This document shows positions 24,749 to 31,026 of a stretch of DNA of 31,026 bases, one piece after another. A program made the position numbers and the translations under genes. Each line of letters opens with the position of its first letter. The first letter of the stretch is position 1. This stretch comes from CAZAMT01 sp964486145. GTDB lineage: Bacteria; Bacteroidota; Bacteroidia; Bacteroidales; JAAAOM01. The notes below the pieces were generated by a model that was given only the letters and a program-made list of their open reading frames with translations, made no database searches and was not told the DNA's origin. The DNA lies in NCBI GenBank assembly GCA_964486145.1, contig CAZAMT010000016.1:1-31026 (forward strand), in the 5' to 3' direction.

Positions 24749-26686
24749 CTACATTTCTATTACTTTTAATTCTGTTCTCCGATTTTTTGCCCGACCTGGT
24801 TCCGTTTCATTGTCAGCAATGGGTTGACTCTCTCCATAGCCTTTATAAATCATCCTGTCGATACGTATACCCTTCCTTCGCAGGTAGAAAACTACAGATT
24901 TTGCGCGGTTCTCGGAAAGTTCCATATTGTAGTTTTCAGTGCCAACGTCATCTGTATGGCCACTAATCTCAACTTTCATTGTGGGATGCAACTCCATTAA
25001 TTCGGCAATTTTGTCCAGCTCAACCTTCGATTCCGGTTGCAAGGTAAATGAGTCGGTTTCAAAGAAAACATTGCGCAATACTATTTTCTTTCCGGCACGT
25101 AATGGAGTTAAAGGAATGTCAACCATGTAAGGATCGATTTTCTCATGAACTCCTTCCAACTCAAAATTATCCGAATAAAACAAATAACCACGTCTGTTTA
25201 CATTCAGTGCATAGTTTTTATCGGTAGGGATACAAACCAAAAATTCCCCGGTGATAGGATCTGATTGGGAGGCACTGACCAGGGTGCCAGTTTCAAGGTT
25301 AATTAATTCGAAACGGGCACCGAGAAGTTCTTTTGTATCTATGTTAAAAACTTTGCCCTTCATGTATGAGACAGGAACAGGCCGAACTTCTTTGTAAAGC
25401 TCAAATTCGTAAAGGTCTTTATTATTCTGCTCACGGTCTGATGAATAATAAGCTACTTCTCCGGATGCATTAACAATCAAGCCAATTTCATCGTTGTGTG
25501 TATTTATAGGGTAGCCTAAATTTATCGGCTCCTGCCAATTACCAAGTGAATCTCGTCTACTCATAAAGAGATCATAACCTCCCATTCCGATGTGCCCTTC
25601 GGAAGAAAAATACAATGTTTGATTGTCATGATGGATGAAGGGCGACATCTCATCACCTTTTGTATTTATTTTATCTCCAAGGTTCTCAGGGTTTGACCAA
25701 CTGCCATCTTCCTGCAAAAAACTCACCCATAAATCAAGGTTACCTTTGGTGCCTCCCCGGTCACTGGCAAAATACAATGTTCGGCCATTGGTTGTAACCG
25801 AAGGTTGTGTTTCCTTGCGATTTGAATTGACAGGTCGTTGGAGGTTTACAGGTACCGTCCATTCATCCCCCTTCTTTTCTGAAAAATAAATATCGCACAT
25901 ACCAACACCATCGCTTCGATTACAGGCGGTAAAAAACATGTATCGCCCATCGGCACTTATGCTTTGGGCTCCTTCATTTAAACCGGAATTTAATGGTGCT
26001 CCCACTGATTTCGCCTGCGACCAACCATCCTCTTCTTTAACTGAGAAATAGAAATCTTCCTGCCTGTTATTAAACACCTTTGGGTTGGTTTTATCTTTTG
26101 GCAGTAAAATGGTAAATACCAACATGCTTTCATCTGCTGATAAACTGGGCCAATACTCGTTATAACGCGAGTTGACCTTCTCACCGAGGTTTTCAGGTTG
26201 AAAAGGCACCGGATTATTCACAGCATGAATTCCAAATTCGGCACGTTTAATATTTTCTTCTGCTTCCTTATCTATGTTTTTATTTCTTTTTTCATTTGAT
26301 AAAAAATGCTCATAATTTTCTTTTGCTTTGTCATAATTTCCCTTATCAAGATACATGTTGCCCAGAACAAAATATCCGGTCGGAAAAAAATCAGGATTCA
26401 GGTTCATGGCCTGTTCGTAATAAAAAATAACTTTATCGAAATCTTTTTTTTCGAAGTAAACCTCACCCAGCATCAAATATGCTTCAATGAACGCCCGATC
26501 TTTCTCAAGAGCCTTTTTGAAGTTTTCTATGGCTTCATCGTAAACTCTTGACTGTAATGCCAATCGACCATTTTCATAAGCCTTTATTGCTCCTTTTGAT
26601 TCGGTAGAATATTGCTGTGATTGTGCAAACAGGTTGTTACACAAAAAAATGATACAAACAAATAAATACAGAAGGTGTGTCTTCAT
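24749..26686 (-). CDS. TPR-PD40-OmpA outer-membrane protein
   Basis: This 645-residue exported protein starts with a signal peptide (to about FAQSQQ). Next come TPR repeats (about 32-160), PD40/WD40-like beta-propeller repeats (about 175-420) with SADGRYMFFTA- and YFSSEGH-type blades, and a carboxypeptidase-regulatory-like segment (about 440-520). It ends in an OmpA peptidoglycan-binding domain (535-645) with GHTDDVG and the NRAKSV helix. The architecture is common in Bacteroidetes, including T9SS-associated proteins such as PorE, and points to a cell-envelope scaffold. It has its own promoter. A PorE-like role is only a suggestion, as no T9SS gene is nearby. Confidence 0.92.
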   Translation of the reverse strand: MKTHLLYLFVCIIFLCNNLFAQSQQYSTESKGAIKAYENGRLALQSRVYDEAIENFKKALEKDRAFIEAYLMLGEVYFEKKDFDKVIFYYEQAMNLNPDFFPTGYFVLGNMYLDKGNYDKAKENYEHFLSNEKRNKNIDKEAEENIKRAEFGIHAVNNPVPFQPENLGEKVNSRYNEYWPSLSADESMLVFTILLPKDKTNPKVFNNRQEDFYFSVKEEDGWSQAKSVGAPLNSGLNEGAQSISADGRYMFFTACNRSDGVGMCDIYFSEKKGDEWTVPVNLQRPVNSNRKETQPSVTTNGRTLYFASDRGGTKGNLDLWVSFLQEDGSWSNPENLGDKINTKGDEMSPFIHHDNQTLYFSSEGHIGMGGYDLFMSRRDSLGNWQEPINLGYPINTHNDEIGLIVNASGEVAYYSSDREQNNKDLYEFELYKEVRPVPVSYMKGKVFNIDTKELLGARFELINLETGTLVSASQSDPITGEFLVCIPTDKNYALNVNRRGYLFYSDNFELEGVHEKIDPYMVDIPLTPLRAGKKIVLRNVFFETDSFTLQPESKVELDKIAELMELHPTMKVEISGHTDDVGTENYNMELSENRAKSVVFYLRRKGIRIDRMIYKGYGESQPIADNETEPGRAKNRRTELKVIEM

Positions 26687-26710
26687 GGTAAATCAATTTA
26701 GTCTTATATG

Positions 26711-26739
26711 CAAACGTATTGAACCTGCAATCATTGCAA
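26711..26739 (-). promoter_or_regulatory. Bacteroidetes promoter of the OmpA-family gene
   Basis: On the minus strand TTG (26739-26737), 18 bases, then TACGTTTG (26718-26711) is a full match to the consensus. The start of RNA would be near 26704, about 18 bases before the ATG at 26686. It is the clearest promoter in the window along with the symporter one. Confidence 0.65.
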
Positions 26740-26811
26740 CTTTCAACAAATTTAGTACGGATAAAGGAAAAATTAGTTGATTTATTTGAAAACACCATCA
26801 AATTCGATTGT

Positions 26812-27693
26812 TTAATCTTTGATGTGAATAACGTAGATTTTCTGTTTGATATATCTTGCTTCAGAAGACATGTAAAGGCTATCTGCAGTTATAAAAGTTA
26901 TTCCTTCGTTTTGTATACCTGAATAATCAGTTAATTCATACCTGACTGCTTTTGAAAATGTACCATCATTATAGTCAATGCCTTTAATTCGCCATATAAA
27001 CGGATTAAAGTTTTTGTAGCCACATAAAACCAATAGATTCTCCTCATCAAGATAATCAGCACCGGTGATTAATCCATCAGACTCAAATTCAAATTTTCGT
27101 TTAGCCAGGTATGAACCTGCCACTTTAGGAAGAGTATAGCAGGAAGTAACCTGATTTTTCCAGTCTTTTGAAAAAATCACCAGGCTATCACCAACAGATA
27201 TCAGTGCTTCACAATCAAAACTGTGATTATAAATGGAAGGAATAAAAGATGTTTGATCCTCAAATGAAAACTCGATTTTCTCAGCATTTACACTGTCGGA
27301 TACCCTCATTTCTTGCAAAGGGATTTTATATATTACCAAATTCTTTCTTGCCCCGATGTTATTTCCAAAGTCGCCGATATACAGATAATCTTCATCCATA
27401 GTTATATCCTCCCAATCCTTGTTATCGGAATCTTTGAGGAACCAGGACTTTTTAAGTTTGCCGTCTGATATTCCTAAACCATAAATAACGGGATCGTTTC
27501 CACTATCATTGATGGTTAAAACCAATGAATCCATTACCTGTAATCCTGAGGTTTCTTCGACGATATCAGGAAGGTTTATGGTAGTCACCACTTTGTAATT
27601 GCCTTGTTTACCGGTAAACTCAATTAGTTTTTCATCATCACATTCGCTATGAAGAAGAACCAGCAAGGCAATTAGTAATTGACGATATACCAT
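26812..27693 (-). CDS. Exported beta-propeller protein of unknown function
   Basis: This 293-residue protein has an N-terminal hydrophobic signal with a possible but non-canonical lipoprotein Cys18 (HSEC). Blades repeat an acidic motif: EETSGL near 46, DWEDIT near 92, DCEAL near 162 and NEGIT near 263, with GDFGNN near 107. The pattern resembles SdiA-regulated and esterase-like-phytase propellers. It lies 17 bases after an alkaline phosphatase gene, so it probably works with it or is at least expressed with it. The acidic residues could bind calcium. No catalytic site is proven. Confidence 0.75.
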   Translation of the reverse strand: MVYRQLLIALLVLLHSECDDEKLIEFTGKQGNYKVVTTINLPDIVEETSGLQVMDSLVLTINDSGNDPVIYGLGISDGKLKKSWFLKDSDNKDWEDITMDEDYLYIGDFGNNIGARKNLVIYKIPLQEMRVSDSVNAEKIEFSFEDQTSFIPSIYNHSFDCEALISVGDSLVIFSKDWKNQVTSCYTLPKVAGSYLAKRKFEFESDGLITGADYLDEENLLVLCGYKNFNPFIWRIKGIDYNDGTFSKAVRYELTDYSGIQNEGITFITADSLYMSSEARYIKQKIYVIHIKD

Positions 27694-27710
27694 TAAAAAG
27701 ATTTCGTTTT

Positions 27711-28820
27711 TTATTCGTTGCCTTGGTGCAGGTGATGCAATTTGTTAAATATATCCGTATTTTCATAAATTCCTGAAAAAACATCTGCCCCCGGACCATA
27801 TGAAAACACCGGCACTATTACCGAGGTGTGTCCACCGGTTGAGAATACACCTTCCACTTCCCCGCTTTCCATATTTCCTCCAGTTAAAGCCAGTCCTCCG
27901 GTTTCGTGATCAGAAGTTATCACTACCAGTGTTTCACCATTTTTCTTTGCAAAATCCATCGCTACCCCGATGGCTCTGTCAAAATCAAGCATCTCAGAAA
28001 TAACATATTCCAAATTATTGTCGTGTCCTGCCCAATCGATTTGGCTGCCTTCAACCATTAGAAAAAAACCATCCTCATCGGTTGACAATTTGTTAATAGC
28101 CAATTTGGTAGCTTCAACCAGCATTTCTCCTCTACCCTCCATTTGAGGAGGATTATGTTCTTCGGCGGTGAATACCGCGATTTGATTTTTATTTGAAGAT
28201 TGAGCGGAATCTATGTCATAATAAACATCGAATCCTTTTTCTTCAAGTTCCGTGGTAAGATCCCGCTGATCTTCCCGTTCTGTAAAATGGTTAAATCCCC
28301 CACCAATGAAGACATCCACAGGTGATTTTAAAAAATCTTCCGCAATTCCTTCGTAATCATGCCGGGATTTACGATGTGCGATAAAAGATGCCGGTGTTGC
28401 ATGGGTGATTGAACTGGTTGAAATCACCCCTGTACTTTTGCCGCTTTCATCATATATTTCCAGAATATTTTTGTGTGGAACTGTATCTTTATCAACACCA
28501 ATGGCACCATTGTATGTTTTCTTACCAATGCTTATTGCTGTTCCGCCAGCTCCTGAATCGGTAATGTAATTACTGGCTGAATATGTTTCGATTAAACCTA
28601 CATACTGCGTTTCTTCCAAATTTAAATTACCTTTATTAGCGGTCATACCTGCATAAACCTGGGTTACACCCATTCCGTCGCCGATCATAAGAATGATGTT
28701 TTTCGGATACTCCTTTTCTTTTGTAACTGCGGTGCTTTTATTCGTGGAAGGTGTGCACGAGAAAAAAAATCCTGCCACAGCTAATAATCCAATCTGGTAA
28801 AATCCGGTTAATTTTATCAT
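27711..28820 (-). CDS. Alkaline phosphatase, lipoprotein
   Basis: This 369-residue PhoA-superfamily phosphomonoesterase has a lipoprotein signal ending at Cys22 (FFSC), so it sits on an envelope membrane facing outward. The first metal-binding block is MIGDGMG (45-51). The nucleophile is Ser89 in TDSGAGGTA, equivalent to the E. coli DSA site. Later blocks VEGSQIDWAGHDN and TSDHETGG supply the zinc and magnesium ligands. It is smaller than E. coli PhoA, as is usual for Bacteroidetes members. It heads a two-gene operon with the beta-propeller protein. A Pho box is not obvious. Confidence 0.93.
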   Translation of the reverse strand: MIKLTGFYQIGLLAVAGFFFSCTPSTNKSTAVTKEKEYPKNIILMIGDGMGVTQVYAGMTANKGNLNLEETQYVGLIETYSASNYITDSGAGGTAISIGKKTYNGAIGVDKDTVPHKNILEIYDESGKSTGVISTSSITHATPASFIAHRKSRHDYEGIAEDFLKSPVDVFIGGGFNHFTEREDQRDLTTELEEKGFDVYYDIDSAQSSNKNQIAVFTAEEHNPPQMEGRGEMLVEATKLAINKLSTDEDGFFLMVEGSQIDWAGHDNNLEYVISEMLDFDRAIGVAMDFAKKNGETLVVITSDHETGGLALTGGNMESGEVEGVFSTGGHTSVIVPVFSYGPGADVFSGIYENTDIFNKLHHLHQGNE

Positions 28821-29112
28821 TACTTTTACTTTTATGGTTACATTTAATATTTAATGCAATTATAGGAATAATTTGAATCAGTTTTAAATAAGTAAACTTT
28901 AAATAATTATGAACAAATCGTTTCTTTTCACTACTTATTTGATTTTCAATATTTTTTTTCAGATGCCCGAAACTGTAAATTAATATGTCCAGATGAATTC
29001 TAATACTCAGGAAAGCCCGGATAAAAAAGTTGGTTGGGTGTATTGGCGCAGATACTCCGCGTAAATGTGTACTTTACTCCACAGCTTATTTGTATTGCGC
29101 ATGCGTTGTCGT

Positions 29113-29643
29113 TTAGTCACTGATCTTTTCATAGAAAACAACATCATCAAATGTTTTTCTTTTTGTGTTATGACGGTTTACATCCGGATTATCCAGAGGA
29201 TAACCGATAGGTAAAAGGGCTACAGGTTCAAGATTTTGGGGCAGTTTTAGCACCTCCATTAGCTTTTGCTTATCAAAGTTACATACCCAGCACGTAGCAA
29301 GACCAACATCGGTAGCTTGCAATGTCATATGATCAAGGGCAATAGCAACGTCAATATCGCAATGATCTTTTCCATCACTTTTTCGCTTCCATGATTGTTC
29401 ATGATCCCCCAAAGCAACAATCACACAAGGTGCAGATGCAAACCATTCCCGATGGTAAGTTGATCTAATCTTATCAAGATTTACAGATTCCCTGATTACG
29501 ACAAATTTCCATGGTTGAAAATTTACCGCTGAAGGAGCCAACCTGCCTGCTTCAATAACCTGGTTTAGTTTATCCTCTTCAATCTGTTTACCATCGTATT
29601 TGCGACACGAATACCTGATTTTTGCCAACTCAATAAACTTCAT
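29113..29643 (-). CDS. Nitroreductase-family FMN oxidoreductase
   Basis: This 176-residue soluble flavoprotein has the family blocks: RYSCRKYDGKQI near the N-terminus for FMN phosphate binding, GRLAPSAVNFQPWKFVVI near 33-50, LATCWVCNFD near 134 and LLPIGYP near 164. It uses NAD(P)H to reduce nitro compounds, quinones or related substrates; the real substrate is unknown. It is read away from the MbfA gene. A 32-codon ORF ends just 2 bases before its start codon. Confidence 0.92.
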   Translation of the reverse strand: MKFIELAKIRYSCRKYDGKQIEEDKLNQVIEAGRLAPSAVNFQPWKFVVIRESVNLDKIRSTYHREWFASAPCVIVALGDHEQSWKRKSDGKDHCDIDVAIALDHMTLQATDVGLATCWVCNFDKQKLMEVLKLPQNLEPVALLPIGYPLDNPDVNRHNTKRKTFDDVVFYEKISD

Positions 29644-29645
29644 AT

Positions 29646-29744
29646 TTATAATTGTATTTGTAATTTAAGTTCCTGTTTAGACTCCATGCAGCCATTAAAT
29701 AAAAGGATGAATGCGCCCCAGGTAAATGCAGGTATTGATTTCAT
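29646..29744 (-). CDS. Tiny lipoprotein-like ORF upstream of the nitroreductase
   Basis: A 32-codon frame (ATG 29744 to TAA 29646) encodes MKSIPAFTWGAFILLFNGC followed by a short polar tail. It has a textbook lipoprotein signal with Cys19. It ends 2 bases before the nitroreductase ATG, as in a leader or coupled gene. It may be a true small lipoprotein, a leader peptide, or the remnant of a larger lipoprotein gene. Confidence 0.35.
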   Translation of the reverse strand: MKSIPAFTWGAFILLFNGCMESKQELKLQIQL

Positions 29745-29871
29745 GTTAAAATTATGATTGTGTTTATTTAAATTCTTTCAAAATAAAGCTTTGTGGGGCA
29801 AGAAACAATAAAAAGGAACATAAACCTAAATTTTTTTTTAAATTTTGGAAGATTTTCAATACCATTAAAAA

Positions 29872-30750
29872 ATGGAACATAATTTACCAAAAAAGATCTA
29901 CAAACAGATACTTATCTCTCAGAAAAACGAAATTACCGAACATTATATTTATAGAAAATTAGCCAAAAAAGTTAAAAACCATGATAACAGCCTAAAACTG
30001 ATAGCAATTTCCGATGATGAGCTCCGGCATTACAAGTTTTGGGAATCTATAACCCATCGTAAAATAAGACCTTCCAGGCTTAAAATATGGTTTTACTACT
30101 GGTTGTCCATGATTTTTGGGTTGACATTTGGAGTTAAACTGATGGAACGTGGCGAAGAAAATGCCCAGTTTGACTATAAACATCTGACAACGTACATTCC
30201 GGAAGCAAAAGAAATTGCCGATGATGAAGAAAGACACGAAAATGAATTATTAGACTTAATCCACGAAGAAAGTCTTGATTTTATCGGCTCCATTGTTTTG
30301 GGAATGAATGATGCCCTGGTGGAGTTAACCGGTACATTGGCCGGATTAACATTTGCCCTCCAGAATACTGAAATCATTGGACTTGCCGGACTGATAACAG
30401 GTATTGCCGCGTCATTTTCAATGGCCGCTTCCGAATATTTATCAAATCGTTCAGAAGAAAATTCCAGGAATGCAATTAAATCTGCCACCTATACCGGCCT
30501 GGCATATATAATTACAGTTATTTTACTCATTATGCCTTATTTCATCCTTGAAAACTATATGACCTGTCTTGGCATAACCCTTGCAATTGCTTTGCTCATC
30601 ATCTTTCTGTTTAATTTTTATCTTGCCGTTGCAAAAAATTTTTCATTCAAAAAAAGGTTTACTGAAATGGCGGCAATCAGCATGGGAGTTGCCCTTTTAA
30701 CATTTGGAATAGGGTTTCTGATTAGAAAAACACTGGGTGTGGATGTGTAG
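29872..30750 (+). CDS. mbfA: MbfA-like ferritin/VIT1 fusion, iron exporter
   Basis: This 292-residue protein joins an N-terminal rubrerythrin/ferritin-like domain (about 1-132) with a VIT1/CCC1 membrane domain (about 136-290). Likely di-iron ligands are Glu20/Glu23, Glu50 with His53 (ELRH), Glu92 or Glu95, and Glu119/Glu120 with His122. The VIT1 part begins with IVLGMNDALVELTG and has five helices. In alpha-proteobacteria such proteins export iron and protect against peroxide. No iron-responsive operator is evident. It stands alone, divergent from the nitroreductase. Confidence 0.9.
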   Translation: MEHNLPKKIYKQILISQKNEITEHYIYRKLAKKVKNHDNSLKLIAISDDELRHYKFWESITHRKIRPSRLKIWFYYWLSMIFGLTFGVKLMERGEENAQFDYKHLTTYIPEAKEIADDEERHENELLDLIHEESLDFIGSIVLGMNDALVELTGTLAGLTFALQNTEIIGLAGLITGIAASFSMAASEYLSNRSEENSRNAIKSATYTGLAYIITVILLIMPYFILENYMTCLGITLAIALLIIFLFNFYLAVAKNFSFKKRFTEMAAISMGVALLTFGIGFLIRKTLGVDV

Positions 30751-30988
30751 ATTTTATCACCACAGAACGAATGAAAATGTTACATCTTAAAGATATTTGT
30801 GGTAGTAAAGATGGGCAATCCGAATCCATTTAAAAATGATAAATTTGCTTTGATACACATTAAAAACAATGAACTGCATGTTAAAAAAAGCTGAATATAA
30901 CATATCAGCAATTCAATGAAATATACAGGAGTATTTGAAATTTCAGAAAAAAACCTAATTTTATTGCAAACTTCATAAAAACGTTTCC

Positions 30989-31026
30989 ATGAAAAAAAGT
31001 CTCATTCTATTAAGCTTATTTGTAAC
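30989..31026 (+). CDS. Start of an exported protein, cut by the window edge
   Basis: ATG at 30989 opens MKKSLILLSLFV, a typical signal-peptide beginning, and stays open to the last base. It is too short to identify. The 238 bases before it hold no other gene I can support. Confidence 0.5.
   Translation, partial: MKKSLILLSLFV

Noticed and set aside
30760..30807. ACCACA/TGTGGT inverted repeat after MbfA as a terminator
   Set aside because: The stem is only 6 bases with a loop of more than 30 and has no T-run.
1..31026. CRISPR arrays, tRNA or rRNA genes, transposases, phage genes
   Set aside because: No regularly spaced repeats, cloverleaf-type sequences or recombinase motifs were seen in the intergenic regions or frames.

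Overview
The window looks like a chromosomal stretch from a Bacteroidetes bacterium, probably a marine or environmental Bacteroidales/Marinilabiliales-type organism. The DNA is AT-rich. Several upstream regions carry the Bacteroidetes promoter pattern TTG-N18-TAnnTTTG and lack obvious Shine-Dalgarno sequences. Many products are typical of the phylum: TPR/PD40/OmpA proteins, a secreted sulfatase, GH130, DUF6132, DUF302 and many lipoproteins. There is no rRNA, tRNA, CRISPR array or intact mobile element that I can see.

Layout. 1-1.95 kb (+): a ChbG/HpnK-type deacetylase and a DPM/GtrB-type glycosyltransferase, a likely lipid-linked sugar modification pair. 2.0-3.7 kb (-): a membrane protein and a secreted nucleoside hydrolase. 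3.9-8.1 kb: a rearranged patch. A DUF1801 gene is followed by a 3'-truncated DUF1593 gene (+), a sulfatase plus DUF2905 block (-), and a 5'-truncated AlkD-type gene (+). 8.4-11.6 kb (+): HU with a strong terminator, then a small redox cluster (DUF6132, thioredoxin, lipoprotein thioredoxin, DUF302, CxxCH haem-binding protein) that is interrupted by a decayed ParD/ParE toxin-antitoxin pair. 11.7-14.8 kb (-): a mannosylglucose phosphorylase (GH130) and an SSS-family symporter behind a good promoter overlapping a palindrome. 14.9-18.0 kb (-): a 1022-residue ABC-exporter-like protein in which nearly every ATPase motif is degenerate. 18.2-21.9 kb (-): an MCE lipid-transport operon (MCE protein, PqiC-like lipoprotein, STAS-MlaE fusion, MlaF ATPase). 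22.4-28.8 kb (-): a soluble multi-PAS histidine kinase, an OmpA/PD40/TPR protein, and a beta-propeller protein behind an alkaline phosphatase. 29.1-30.75 kb: a nitroreductase, a tiny lipoprotein-like ORF, and an MbfA-type ferritin/VIT1 fusion. The start of another exported protein runs off the right edge.

The most interesting items are the pseudo-ATPase ABC protein, the compact MCE plus PqiC operon, the two gene-truncation junctions that bound the sulfatase block (each carrying the pentamer CAACT), the frameshifted parDE remnant, and an orphan plus-strand terminator that may end a small RNA between the histidine kinase and the MCE operon. I do not see a clearly new defence or mobile system. 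All family assignments come from reading motifs, without database searches.
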